Part shown: positions 52,003-60,720 of the stretch, piece after piece
Layout: each line of letters starts with the position of its first letter
Numbering within the stretch: the stretch's first letter is position 1
Assembly: GCA_903838675.1 (NCBI GenBank)
Contig: CAILZI010000103.1
Span: 19,318-83,317, forward strand
Origin: an uncultured Verrucomicrobiota bacterium
GTDB lineage: Bacteria; Verrucomicrobiota; Verrucomicrobiia; Verrucomicrobiales; Verrucomicrobiaceae
Length of the DNA stretch: 64,000 bases
Direction: 5' to 3'
The notes under the pieces: generated by a model
Database searches by the model: none
The model's input: only the letters and a program-made list of their open reading frames with translations
Told to the model about the DNA's origin: nothing
Program-made: the position numbers and the translations under genes

Positions 52003-52652
52003 GACCTGAGCGTGGGGTTTTCTGGCATAGGCCGCGAAGCTGACCGATGCCCACCCCGTAATGGTTGCAGCCCAATATCAGAAACGGAGTCTGCCGGGAC
52101 TGCGGCATCGGGCTGCCATTGCATGTATCGGGCGTGTTTTCGCAACACCTCGCCAGCGCGAATGCAGGAGGACTCAATGGCCATGCCAAAAGCTCCTTTG
52201 CGAAGGTGGCTGCCGATGGTTTGCATCATGCGCGTGATGTTTTTTGGGCTGAAAAAATTTTCCATGGCATATCCTAGCGTGATACTGGCGGTTTGTGCGG
52301 AGGGATCAACCACCAGCACCATGCCGAAATCATTGCGCCGGCTGACAGAGTGGGTGTTGAAGGCTCCTTGATTGAGGAGCCAGAAGCCCAGCTCTGCGAC
52401 GTTGAAATTATTGGGTAATGCGCCTAGGTATATGGCAAAAAACGCTTGTGGGAAACTGCGTTCAAAATCGTCCAGAATGATCTCGATACGCCGCGTATCC
52501 TCCAGCCGCAGGCAATGCGCCGCATCTGTGATTCTTTCCAACCTAACCCATTGATTTCCAAGGTAACTATGCAGTAATGTCGCAGAAAATCCGCAGGCAG
52601 AGCACGTGATCTGCTCTGACTGGACGCTTGCTTGGCAGCGCGGACATTTCAT
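51999..52652 (-). CDS. zinc-ribbon plus TPM-like domain protein
   Basis: A 217-residue protein beginning with a zinc ribbon (CPRC at residues 3-6 and CSAC at 17-20). Residues about 55-185 follow the TPM (DUF477) pattern: IEIILDDFERSFPQAFFAIY, FGMVLVVDPSAQTASITLGY and MMQTIGSHLRKGAFGMAIES. No signal peptide, so the protein is cytoplasmic. TPM domains occur in photosystem-repair phosphatase and unknown bacterial proteins. First gene of the three-gene set; overlaps the next by 4 bp. Confidence 0.78.
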   Translation of the reverse strand: MKCPRCQASVQSEQITCSACGFSATLLHSYLGNQWVRLERITDAAHCLRLEDTRRIEIILDDFERSFPQAFFAIYLGALPNNFNVAELGFWLLNQGAFNTHSVSRRNDFGMVLVVDPSAQTASITLGYAMENFFSPKNITRMMQTIGSHLRKGAFGMAIESSCIRAGEVLRKHARYMQWQPDAAVPADSVSDIGLQPLRGGHRSASRPMPENPTLRS

Positions 52653-52838
52653 TTTTATAGAATATATGGAATATACAATTAATCAAGCGCTAATTCATCA
52701 CTCCTGACACAGAAAAAATGTTTACACAGCTGGGCCTTTGTGGTGTAACTGTAGGTTGATTCAACAATTAAAAACGAACGCTGATTTTTTCTTGCTTTCA
52801 AACTCCGAAATCAACGTCCAATTTTCCCTCAACTGATC

Positions 52839-54407
52839 ATGAAGCTCGCCCCTACCATTGTCATCCTCAGCAGTCTGCTGGCTGCCGGTTCCATCCAGGC
52901 CAAATGGTCGCGAATTCCGATTATCAAGGAAAAGCCGGTCAACACGATCACTGGTCCTGCAAGCAGTGCAACGATCGACAGTTCGTCAGGTTTTGGACAT
53001 ATCGATTCCATCCTCTCCAGTGACATCACTGCTTCTTCCACCGTGTCTGCCGGTAAAAGTTTTGTTCTCATCAATCTGGGCAAGCCGGTGCTGATTTCCA
53101 CTTCCTCCTTTGTGAATGATGGTATCGAAGGGCGGGCCACGCTCTCAGCAAGTGCTGACAAAAATGGCTGGGCAGTTCTCGAGGAGAAAGTCTTTTCGGC
53201 GGCGGATCGCACTGTGGAGTTTAAATTTGCCGGTATGCAGGCCAAGTATGTCAAACTTGAGCTCGCGCTCTCAAAAGGTGGGCTGATTCGCTATCTCCAG
53301 CTGTTTGGTGCTGCGAGTGACAAAGGTTATGCCGTAAAGCAGTCCGCAGATGGCAAGGGCGGCAAACCTACGGATCTTATCAACGGCCTCGGTGGTGCGC
53401 GTGTCGTTTATGCAGCGCCGAGACCTGCCAACGGGCTCGACACCGCCATCACCTACAACCAGTTTGCCTTCCCCGAGTCTGATGAAAAATACCGCACCAT
53501 CATTTATGACTTCGGCCAGCTGCGAATTCTGAATGAGTTTGCCTCGGTTCATTCTCCACGCCCAGTGCGCTTCGAGGTCTTTGCCTTCGACAATCTTCCG
53601 GAAAAAGAAGACTGGCGCGGCCGCATGGCCTTTGATCCGAGCGATTTTGGCAACGCGAAGCCAGTCGCTGTGGCTGAAGACACGAGAGGGACGGGAACTC
53701 TCAAGGCCAAGCCTGCCAAGGCGGTCAAAACTCGCTACTTGGCGTTGCGCTGGGAGCCGGAGTTCAATCCACCTGATTTCCAATGCACGGGTGCGGCCGA
53801 GGGGAATGTTATGCAGATCGTCACGACCGAAACCGTGACCGTCACCAATGCCGTTGGCAGCAAAACCGTGGTGACAGTGACCGTCGGTGCTGCCCCTGGC
53901 GCAGGAGCAGCTACAACCAGCATCACCCCTGACAACGCCGGCCAGCAGATTGCTGCAGGCAATGCTGCAAGCAGTGACACGACTGTGGTTGTCACACAAA
54001 CTTTTAACAGTAGTGGAGTACTTACCGGTTCGACCACCACCACTGGCACTTCAACCGTAACTGTGACGACGAATCCAACCACTGGGACTGTGGTGACCAC
54101 CAGTCAGTCCAAGACCGTGGATACAACAACGGGGGCAGTGGTAACAACGGCAATCACTGAAACCAAAACTGCGGATGGTTCCACCACAACGACGGTGAAT
54201 CAGACCACGACTGATTCCAGTGGGAATACCACAACCAACGCCAATGCCACCAACACCGGATCAGGCGGGAACAACAGTGTGACGAGCACAACTGGCACAA
54301 GCAGCAGTGGCAACTTGGGGAATGGCAGCTCGCCCGCACCTACTGGCAACGGCTCGACCAGTGCTAACGTGACCAACACGATCACAACGGCTGCTACATC
54401 GCCCTAA
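52839..54407 (+). CDS. secreted protein with discoidin-like domains and Thr-rich tail
   Basis: A 522-residue protein with signal peptide MKLAPTIVILSSLLAAGSIQ. Residues about 40-160 and 170-320 look like discoidin/F5-8-type beta domains (VKLELALSKGGLIRYLQLFG; YDFGQLRILNEFASVHS). The last 190 residues are Thr/Ser/Gly-rich low complexity (TTTTGTSTVTVTTNPTTGT), like a stalk or glycosylated linker, and end TAATSP. It probably sits at the surface. It has no sorting signal I recognise. Monocistronic, with its own terminator. Confidence 0.75.
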   Translation: MKLAPTIVILSSLLAAGSIQAKWSRIPIIKEKPVNTITGPASSATIDSSSGFGHIDSILSSDITASSTVSAGKSFVLINLGKPVLISTSSFVNDGIEGRATLSASADKNGWAVLEEKVFSAADRTVEFKFAGMQAKYVKLELALSKGGLIRYLQLFGAASDKGYAVKQSADGKGGKPTDLINGLGGARVVYAAPRPANGLDTAITYNQFAFPESDEKYRTIIYDFGQLRILNEFASVHSPRPVRFEVFAFDNLPEKEDWRGRMAFDPSDFGNAKPVAVAEDTRGTGTLKAKPAKAVKTRYLALRWEPEFNPPDFQCTGAAEGNVMQIVTTETVTVTNAVGSKTVVTVTVGAAPGAGAATTSITPDNAGQQIAAGNAASSDTTVVVTQTFNSSGVLTGSTTTTGTSTVTVTTNPTTGTVVTTSQSKTVDTTTGAVVTTAITETKTADGSTTTTVNQTTTDSSGNTTTNANATNTGSGGNNSVTSTTGTSSSGNLGNGSSPAPTGNGSTSANVTNTITTAATSP

Positions 54408-54427
54408 TCGAACTGTGCTTCATTTCA

Positions 54428-54464
54428 ATCCCGCATTGGCCAGCCGCCAGTGCGGGATTTTTTT
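54428..54464 (+). terminator. intrinsic terminator after the Thr-rich protein gene
   Basis: ATCCCGCATTGG and CCAGTGCGGGAT make a 12-bp stem (one G-U pair) with a 7-nt loop, followed by TTTTTTT. It begins 21 bp after the stop codon. Confidence 0.9.
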
Positions 54465-54506
54465 GTTCTGGCGCTCTTGTTTTGAAGCGTGCGCTCACCA
54501 GATGGT

Positions 54507-54992
54507 TCAGGCTTTTTCCGCACATTGCGGACACAGCCCGTAGAACTCGAGTTCGTGGTAGAGCTTCTGGAAGCCGGATTGTTTCTCGATCTGCTTCTCC
54601 AGCGCCTCCACCGGGCAGGCGATGTCGAGCCGTTGAATGCGGCCACACTGCGTGCAGATGAGGTAATCGTCATGGTGACCGGGCTGCAGAAGAGTGTAAT
54701 ACGCACTGCGGTCATGCAGACCCAGCCGGCGGATGAGGCCCAGCTCCTCCAGCTTGACCAGCACTCGATAGACCGTTGCCTTGTCTGCGCCGCTGGTGAG
54801 GTCGGGTGATTCCGCGATGTCTGCCAGGGACAACGGCTGGTGAGAGTGAACGAGGATGGAGAGGACGTTCTCCAGTGCCTTGGTGCGTCGCAGGCCGGCT
54901 TCACGCGCCCGTTCCATCATCGTGGCCGCCAGTTCACGCGCTGATTCCGCATCATGATGCTGGCAGGTGGCTGAATGGTGGTGGTGGAGCAT
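54507..54992 (-). CDS. Fur-family repressor, Zur-like, with His-rich N-terminus
   Basis: A 161-residue Fur paralogue. The recognition helix is ADKATVYRVLVKLEELGLI; the structural zinc pairs are C113-x2-C116 (CTQC) and C154-x2-C157 (CPQC). The N-terminus is unusual, MLHHHHSATCQHHD, giving seven His/Cys side chains in the first 14 residues, which suggests zinc or another soft metal as sensor. The frame opens at 55097, but MLHHHH at 54992 fits the family. Zinc as ligand is inferred. No transporter gene adjoins it. Confidence 0.86.
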   Translation of the reverse strand: MLHHHHSATCQHHDAESARELAATMMERAREAGLRRTKALENVLSILVHSHQPLSLADIAESPDLTSGADKATVYRVLVKLEELGLIRRLGLHDRSAYYTLLQPGHHDDYLICTQCGRIQRLDIACPVEALEKQIEKQSGFQKLYHELEFYGLCPQCAEKA

Positions 54993-55011
54993 CGCTTGTC
55001 GGGGGTACGGT

Positions 55012-55962
55012 TTAAGGCGCTGACATGGCCTGCTTTTTCTGCTGAAACAACCATTCATGCAGATCTGCGCGCGGATAGACGAGGCCCGTGATGCCATGGC
55101 CTGCTCCCGCGAGTTCGGTGTATTTCATCCGTTCGCCGCCAGTCTGCTTCACAGCCTCCACAATGGCCCGTGAGCGCTCGACGGGCACCATCTCATCTTT
55201 GTCGCCATGGAAGACCCAGAACGGCGTGGGCTTCAAAATTTCCGCGTTTTTGACATCACCCCCACCGCAGAGAGGGACACAGGCTGCAAAGACTCCTGGA
55301 TACTTGGCGGCGATGCTGAAGGTGCCAAAGCCGCCCATGGAGGAGCCGGTCAGATAAAGGCGGTCTGCGTCAATGGGCAGCTGCTCTGTGAGATCGGCGA
55401 TGAGCGCCAGCAGGTTGTCCGCCACCTGATTCTTCCAGCCGATGTCCGCCGATGGACACTGCGGGGCCAGCAGAAAGCAGGGCTGCTTGGCCAGATTCTC
55501 TTCATTGGTCCAGATTTTCGGTGCTCCACCGAGCTGGGCCTCGTTGTCGGTGCCGCTCTGGCCTGAGCCATGCAGCCAGATGACAAGAGGGTAGCGCTTG
55601 GTGCCATCCAGCGAAGGGCTGCCCCAAAGCTGGTAGTTCAGGCCCTGTTTCGAGACCCCCTTCACAAACTGCCCGGTGATCTTCTGGGCATACACCCCTT
55701 CCTTCAGTCCGGCATCGCGGCGCTTCTCGCGCAGCAGGCCGCGGATGTAGACCTGGTCTTCCTTCGAGAGCTTGTCCAGTGGCAGGCGGTATTGGTTGAA
55801 GTCGGAGCTGTGGCGGATTTTGACCTCCTTGTCGGTGAATTCGACCAAGTTGCCCATGAACTTCGATTTGCCGTCGCTGGAAGTCCATTGGCGCGGCGGG
55901 TCGGCAGCCTGCGCACCTGTGAGAAGCAGACCGAGGGTGAGAAAACGTAGCAGCTTGTTCAT
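55012..55962 (-). CDS. SHD1 domain fused to secreted alpha/beta esterase
   Basis: A 316-residue protein. A signal peptide (LLRFLTLGLLLTGAQA) precedes an SHD1 domain (residues about 22-75: RQWTSSDGKSKFMGNLVEFT, KIRHSSDFNQYRLPLDKLS) as is common in Planctomycetes/Verrucomicrobia. The C-terminal two thirds is an esterase of the dienelactone hydrolase/PHB depolymerase type: PLVIWLHGSGQSGTD oxyanion loop, nucleophile LTGSSMGGFG, Asp in FHGDKDEMVPV and His in GAGHGITG. Likely an extracytoplasmic esterase. It ends 19 bp before the Zur-like gene's start on the same strand. Confidence 0.85.
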   Translation of the reverse strand: MNKLLRFLTLGLLLTGAQAADPPRQWTSSDGKSKFMGNLVEFTDKEVKIRHSSDFNQYRLPLDKLSKEDQVYIRGLLREKRRDAGLKEGVYAQKITGQFVKGVSKQGLNYQLWGSPSLDGTKRYPLVIWLHGSGQSGTDNEAQLGGAPKIWTNEENLAKQPCFLLAPQCPSADIGWKNQVADNLLALIADLTEQLPIDADRLYLTGSSMGGFGTFSIAAKYPGVFAACVPLCGGGDVKNAEILKPTPFWVFHGDKDEMVPVERSRAIVEAVKQTGGERMKYTELAGAGHGITGLVYPRADLHEWLFQQKKQAMSAP

Positions 55963-56021
55963 GCTGCATGCTAAGCCTCACGCATCCGGGACGGCAAGCA
56001 CTTTGCACGGCGGGCGGCCAC

Positions 56022-57149
56022 TCAGGGCGTGATGCGTGCCCCGGCCTTCTTCATCTCCTCGACGAGTTTTTTGGAAGCATCGTCGATGACATTGCCGTCG
56101 ATGAAAATCTGGCAGTAGGGCGCCCATTCCCGCGGGCCGTCGTTGTCCTTTTTCCACATGCGGTGCAGAGGCGAAAGGTCGGTGATCTGGTTGTTTTCGA
56201 GAAAAAGAAACTGCAGCTCCGTCAAAGGTTCCAGGGGCGAGATGTCCTTCACTCCATTGCCTTTGAGCGAAAGCATGGAAAGCCACTTCATGCCGCCGAT
56301 GCCGGCGATGCTGGCCACCTGATTGCCTTCGAGATACAGCGTCCACACCTTTGGCAGCTTGAACAGCGGCGTCGCGTCTTTGATCTGGTTGTTCGCGAGG
56401 TAGAGTGACGTGAGGGCCTGGATGCCGCCGAGTGCGGACACATCTGTCACCTTGTTGCCCGTCAGTTCGATGTATTGCAGCGCCTTGCACGCGCCCAGCG
56501 GCGCGATGTCGCTGATCTGGTTGTTGGAGACATCGAGGAACTGCAGGCGCTCCAGACCTTTGATGGGCGCCAGGTTGGTGATCTGATTCTCCGGCAGCGT
56601 CAGTGAGGCCAGGGAAGTGCATTTCTCCAGGCCGGTCAGATCCTTGATGCCCGCCTTCTTGCCTTCAATGATTGAGACGGTCGCCACATCTTCGGCCGTG
56701 ATCACCTCCTGACTGTCACGCTTGGCGAAGACCTGTTTGCGCACTGCAGCTTCGAGCGCCTTGTCGGGAAAAATGGCCACCGGCTTTTGCGGCGCTGGTT
56801 TGGCCGCCACAGGAGCAGGAGGTGCAGGCTTTGCCGGAGGAGCAGCGGGCTTGGCCGGAGGCGGGGCCGGTTTGGCTGGGGCCGGAGTGGTTGCCACCGG
56901 GGCTGGAGGCGGTGTTGCAGGTTTCGCAGGAGGGTTGGCAGGTTTGGCTTCAGCTTTGGCTGGAGGAGTGACTGGCGCAGGCTTCGTTTCCACCTTGGCT
57001 GGAACTGCGGGTGCAGGCTTCGTTTCAACCTTGGGCGTCGTCGCCGGTGCCGGGGCTGCGGCGGGCTGAGCCGGAGTCGCCGCTGGTTTGGCCTCTTGAG
57101 CGTGAAGACTCAGGGCGAACAGCGTGGGGAGGACGAGTCGAAGTTTCAT
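56022..57149 (-). CDS. leucine-rich-repeat protein with Ala/Pro/Lys-rich linker
   Basis: A 375-residue exported protein (signal LRLVLPTLFALSLHA). Residues about 20-125 are a PAK-type low-complexity stretch with repeated PPAKPA and KPAP units. Residues about 150-350 hold six or seven internalin-type LRRs of about 22 residues (LQFLDVSNNQISDIAPLGAC, LYLANNQIKDATPLF). Such repeats bind proteins at or outside the envelope. The 3' end (KKLVEEMKKAGARITP) is helical. Partner unknown. Confidence 0.83.
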   Translation of the reverse strand: MKLRLVLPTLFALSLHAQEAKPAATPAQPAAAPAPATTPKVETKPAPAVPAKVETKPAPVTPPAKAEAKPANPPAKPATPPPAPVATTPAPAKPAPPPAKPAAPPAKPAPPAPVAAKPAPQKPVAIFPDKALEAAVRKQVFAKRDSQEVITAEDVATVSIIEGKKAGIKDLTGLEKCTSLASLTLPENQITNLAPIKGLERLQFLDVSNNQISDIAPLGACKALQYIELTGNKVTDVSALGGIQALTSLYLANNQIKDATPLFKLPKVWTLYLEGNQVASIAGIGGMKWLSMLSLKGNGVKDISPLEPLTELQFLFLENNQITDLSPLHRMWKKDNDGPREWAPYCQIFIDGNVIDDASKKLVEEMKKAGARITP

Positions 57150-57226
57150 GGCTGGTGGGATGTTAAGGCCATGATACGTAGAACGCAGGTTGCATGTTCA
57201 CCAAATTTCGCCTCTCTCTTGCGTTT

Positions 57227-57508
57227 ATGGTCAACGTAATTGTCATCCTCGAGATCGATCCGCAGAAGATCGATGAATTCCTCGCCGTCATCCTCGAAAA
57301 CGCCGCTGCCTCGCGTTTGGAGCCCGGCTGCCTCCGCTTTGAAGTCAGCCGCGACAACGAGCAGTCCAATCTCTTCGCCCTCAGCGAAAGCTACGTGGAT
57401 CAGGCCGCTTTTGACCTGCACTACACCACGCCGCACGTCGCCAAATGGCGTGCCAGCGGCCCCGGTTTTGTGCTCAAGCGCTGGGCGGTCAAGGGCCCGG
57501 TGTATTGA
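57227..57508 (+). CDS. ABM-family (quinol monooxygenase-like) small protein
   Basis: A 93-residue single ABM domain: VNVIVILEIDPQKIDEFLAV, RLEPGCLRFEVS and TTPHVAKW are typical of YgiN/ABM proteins, which act as dimeric monooxygenases or as antioxidants on quinones. The frame opens at 57194; the ATG at 57227 begins the domain. It converges with the methyltransferase gene (15-bp gap). Confidence 0.87.
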   Translation: MVNVIVILEIDPQKIDEFLAVILENAAASRLEPGCLRFEVSRDNEQSNLFALSESYVDQAAFDLHYTTPHVAKWRASGPGFVLKRWAVKGPVY

Positions 57509-57523
57509 TCGAACAGCAGGTGC

Positions 57524-58531
57524 TTACTTGATGCCGATCACCATCGAGTCAGGGCCCACCAGATGCTCCACGCGGCAGTGGGTGAAGCCGGCTTCCTGCA
57601 TCCAGCCGATGCAGTCGGCGCCGGTGTAATCAAAACCGCCGGGTGTCTCAATCAGCATGTTAAGGCTCATGAGCAGGCCGAAGGCATTCTCTTTGCGCGC
57701 ATCGTCGATGATCGAGTCATACACCACGACTGCGCCACCTGAAGGCAGCGCAGCATAGGCTTTTTGCAGCAGCATGCGCTTTGTTGTCAGATCCCAGTCA
57801 TGCAGGATGTGGCCGAAGAGCAGCACGTCTGCCTTGGGCAGCTCATCCGTGAAGAAACTGCCGCCCGCAAAGCGCACCCGTGCGTCCAGGCCGTTCTCAG
57901 CGATGTAATCTTCGAAGATGGGCCCCACTTCGGGCAGATCGAAACCGATGCCTTGAAGATGCGGCTGCGCCAGTGTGATCTGCGTCACCAGATCTCCCTG
58001 CGCGGTGCCGATGTCCGCGCAGCTCCGATACTCTGCCCACGGAAACTTCTGCGCGATGGCCATGTTGGCACCACGGCTCACGCCTGACATTGCACGTAAA
58101 AATTCGCGCAGCTTGGCCGGGTCCGCATAGAGCGCGGTGAAGGGATCATGACCTCCCTTGGATTCGTTTTGCGATTCTCCGGTGCGCACCGCTGCCGTCA
58201 GGCTGCCCCAGAATGGATAGAGCCGGTGGTTCGCCATTTCCAAAATGCCACCGATGTAGGAGGGCTTTGCCTTGTCTAGAAAGAGCTCGGTCTCAGCCGT
58301 GTTGCGGTAGATGCCATCGTCTCCACGCTGAAGGAAACCCAGCGCCACCAGCGCATCCAGAAAGTCCCGTGCGCCACGTGGATGCAGTCCCAGCCGGCCT
58401 TGCAGCGTGGCGAGATCGCCCGGATGTTTCGCCAGTTCCGTGAAGACTTCCATCTCCACGGCGCTCAGCAGTGTCTTGGAACTCCAAAAGGCGAGACCGG
58501 TTTGCAGGATGTGATCGGGAGTCGTATTCAT
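57524..58531 (-). CDS. O-methyltransferase of the hydroxyneurosporene/ASMT type
   Basis: A 335-residue SAM-dependent O-methyltransferase. An N-terminal winged-helix dimerisation domain ([18 protein letters not shown]) is followed by the SAM domain ([20 protein letters not shown], then [14 protein letters not shown]) and the catalytic His region [20 protein letters not shown]. Substrates in the family are aromatic or polyketide hydroxyls or carotenoids. A 27-bp element 15 nt upstream of its ATG is shared with the next upstream gene. No biosynthetic partner gene is near. Substrate unknown. Confidence 0.88.
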   Translation of the reverse strand: MNTTPDHILQTGLAFWSSKTLLSAVEMEVFTELAKHPGDLATLQGRLGLHPRGARDFLDALVALGFLQRGDDGIYRNTAETELFLDKAKPSYIGGILEMANHRLYPFWGSLTAAVRTGESQNESKGGHDPFTALYADPAKLREFLRAMSGVSRGANMAIAQKFPWAEYRSCADIGTAQGDLVTQITLAQPHLQGIGFDLPEVGPIFEDYIAENGLDARVRFAGGSFFTDELPKADVLLFGHILHDWDLTTKRMLLQKAYAALPSGGAVVVYDSIIDDARKENAFGLLMSLNMLIETPGGFDYTGADCIGWMQEAGFTHCRVEHLVGPDSMVIGIK

Positions 58532-58546
58532 GCGCGTGAATTTGAA

Positions 58547-58573
58547 GCAGCCCGGTGGTGGTGCAACTGGAAC
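58547..58573 (-). promoter_or_regulatory. shared upstream element, copy 1
   Basis: Read on the minus strand it is GTTCCAGTTGCAC, five variable bases, then CCGGGCTGC, ending exactly 15 nt before the methyltransferase ATG. It matches the copy at 59080-59106 at 24 of 27 positions. TTGCAC could serve as a -35 hexamer. It may be a promoter, operator or leader-RNA element. Confidence 0.5.
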
Positions 58574-58611
58574 ACTGCAATGGGCACGTCACGCAGTGAG
58601 AGTGTCACGAA

Positions 58612-59064
58612 TCACGGGGCATCATTGAAAAAGGGCTTCGGACCATCGGCCTCGAGTCCGGCCTTCATTTCATCCACAAGCGGTTGGAGTAGGCTGATCA
58701 GAGGTGCCAGTGCATCGGCCAGTTCGCTGTCGGCTGCATCCCAACCCAGGCAAAGGGAGGCACCTTGCACCTGCAGCTCCAGGCCGCGATGGTGGTGCAG
58801 ACTGTCGCAGGCGCGCACACCGGGATTCAGCGGGATTTTTAGCGCATTGAAAGTGCCTTCAATCTGCGTGGCGAGAGGCTCAGGTAGTTCAAGCTGACGC
58901 CAGACGGTGATCGGCAGCTCCGGCATGTCATGGGTGAAAAAAATCACCCGCTGATCGCTGTTTTCGAGTCTGGCAAACACATGAAAGCGCCGACCGTCCT
59001 CGCTTTGAGCGAAACACTCGCTGTAAATAAAAAGAGCGGTATGAGGAATGGCGGGGGGAGTCAT
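58612..59064 (-). CDS. hypothetical protein
   Basis: A 150-residue cytoplasmic protein with no motif I recognise: alpha/beta pattern with HTALFIYSECFAQSEDGRRF, FTHDMPELPITVWRQLE and a helical end ADALAPLISLLQPLVDE. It shares a 27-bp upstream element with the O-methyltransferase gene 80 bp downstream, so the two may be co-regulated. Real coding status supported by codon pattern and fit between neighbours. Confidence 0.6.
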   Translation of the reverse strand: MTPPAIPHTALFIYSECFAQSEDGRRFHVFARLENSDQRVIFFTHDMPELPITVWRQLELPEPLATQIEGTFNALKIPLNPGVRACDSLHHHRGLELQVQGASLCLGWDAADSELADALAPLISLLQPLVDEMKAGLEADGPKPFFNDAP

Positions 59065-59079
59065 GCGGACGAGTGTGCG

Positions 59080-59106
59080 GCAGCCCGGCAGGGGTGCAAC
59101 TGGAAC
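59080..59106 (-). promoter_or_regulatory. shared upstream element, copy 2
   Basis: Minus-strand GTTCCAGTTGCAC, five variable bases, then CCGGGCTGC, ending exactly 15 nt before the ATG at 59064. Same sequence and same distance as the copy before the methyltransferase gene. Confidence 0.5.
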
Positions 59107-59133
59107 CCCAACTCATCGGGAACAGACCAAGCC

Positions 59134-60717
59134 TTATTTCCCCACGGCGCGCTTCAGTGCATGCTGTGCTTTATTGAAGTCGGTCACAGCCATGACGCGG
59201 CTCTGGCGCGCACGCGTCAGTTCTTCGCGTGCGAGCAGGTATTCAAGCACCACCCCCACCTGGCTGGCCTGGCGTTCCTTGGCCAGCTTCGTCATCTCTT
59301 CGGCGGCATCGACGGCTTCGTCATTGATCTTGATCTGGTCGTTGGCGGACTGCGCACGGGTTGCAGCTTCGACGACTTCGCGACCGACCGCGGCTTTGAC
59401 CTGGCTGGTTTGCAGCGAGGCGCTTTCTTCACGGGCATCCGCCAGCTTTTGACGCTGACGGTCAAACAAGCCACCGGGTCCAATCTTCCAGCCAAGGCCG
59501 AGGTAGTAGTCCTGCTGGCTGCCGAAGTTGCCCCAGCGGTTGCCGACGTTGGGGCCGCCGCCTATTCCGCCCGCCGTGTAACCCGCTTGCACACTTGGGA
59601 TCAAGGGGGCAACACGGGCTCGATCCTTTTCTGCATCCATCGAGTTGTGAATAGCCTGCGCGGCATGAATCTCGGGCCGGTTTTGCTGTGCGAGCGAGAT
59701 CATCGTGGCGACTCCTTTGCCAGACATCATTCTCACTGGAACAAGATCCGCCTTCGCCGGACGCAGCATGGCATAGGGAGTGAGGCGGAGGATTTCAGCA
59801 AGCCGTGCGACGGCGAGATCGCGGTGCTCTTCGCCCTGGCGAATGGAAAGCTTGGCGCGGCTGATCTGCGATCTGACACGCAGCAGGTCGGCACGGAAAG
59901 CGGTGCCCGCAGTGACGGCGCCTTCGAGCTGTTTGCCATAATCTTCCGTGAGCTGCAGGTCGTCTTCAATGATGGTAAGCATGGCCTCTGCGGCGAGCAG
60001 GTCGTAGTAGCGCTCCACGGACTGCGTCACGATGTCGATGCGTGCTTTTTCGGCAAGGTGCTCGGCGGCGAGCGCACGCTGCTTGGCGGCGAGTGCGGCG
60101 TAATAAATGTCTCCGGGCGACCAGTCGATCAAGACGGTGGAGCCGACGGTGTACTGCTGCTTGTTCACATTGTAAACGTTGCCCACAATGTCCTGCAAGC
60201 GGCCTTCATGGCCGCGATAGCCTGCGCCGAGACTCAAGGTGGGCCAGAAGCGCTGCCAGGCCTGTTTGGACTCTGCAATGGCCTCATCGTGCTTGGCGCG
60301 CGCGAGCTGGATCTCGTCGTTGTTGGCACCGGCGAGGCGCATGACGGTGCGGAGATCGACGAAGGAGGGATCGGCGGCGTTGGCTAGCGTCGTGATGAGA
60401 AAAAGCGGAACGATGGATCTCTTGAAAAACCAACAATGTAGCGCATTGCGAAAGAGAACATATCCCGCGCCCATTGCGAGTATTGCACCAAAGGCCGCAA
60501 ATGAGTAAGTAACAGGCTCTCGAACGACGCTTTCCCAAAAAGTGGGAATGCGGCTGTTGGAACCAAGGCCAATCATGATACTAGGATGATTTGAAGTATA
60601 AGCCTGGTAGCTGATGAACCAGGCCAAGGCAGTGGCCAGCAAGAAAAGCGATGCCCTGTTGCGTTTCTTCTGATACGAAAGGTGCTGGTTCTCTGACATG
60701 ACGCTCGTGCTTTGCAT
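59134..60717 (-). CDS. TolC-family outer-membrane factor with N-terminal two-span extension
   Basis: A 527-residue protein. From about residue 115 on it is a TolC/OEP-type outer-membrane efflux protein (helical barrel phrases ARAKHDEAIAESKQAWQRFW, GTAFRADLLRVRSQISRAKL). Residues 1-115 are unusual: an N-terminal segment with two hydrophobic spans (about 22-40, 70-90) and then a signal-peptide-like stretch FKRSIVPLFLITTLANA^ADPS at 98-118, with no start codon directly before it. So either the N-terminus is a fused inner-membrane part or the start is misread. It begins 3 bp after the adaptor gene's stop (another Met at 60699). Exports substrates with the RND pump. Confidence 0.8.
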   Translation of the reverse strand: MQSTSVMSENQHLSYQKKRNRASLFLLATALAWFISYQAYTSNHPSIMIGLGSNSRIPTFWESVVREPVTYSFAAFGAILAMGAGYVLFRNALHCWFFKRSIVPLFLITTLANAADPSFVDLRTVMRLAGANNDEIQLARAKHDEAIAESKQAWQRFWPTLSLGAGYRGHEGRLQDIVGNVYNVNKQQYTVGSTVLIDWSPGDIYYAALAAKQRALAAEHLAEKARIDIVTQSVERYYDLLAAEAMLTIIEDDLQLTEDYGKQLEGAVTAGTAFRADLLRVRSQISRAKLSIRQGEEHRDLAVARLAEILRLTPYAMLRPAKADLVPVRMMSGKGVATMISLAQQNRPEIHAAQAIHNSMDAEKDRARVAPLIPSVQAGYTAGGIGGGPNVGNRWGNFGSQQDYYLGLGWKIGPGGLFDRQRQKLADAREESASLQTSQVKAAVGREVVEAATRAQSANDQIKINDEAVDAAEEMTKLAKERQASQVGVVLEYLLAREELTRARQSRVMAVTDFNKAQHALKRAVGK

Positions 60718-60720
60718 GGT

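Noticed and set aside
58930..60387. Plus-strand frame opposite the TolC-like gene
   Set aside because: No motif, and it would span two minus-strand genes and their gap.
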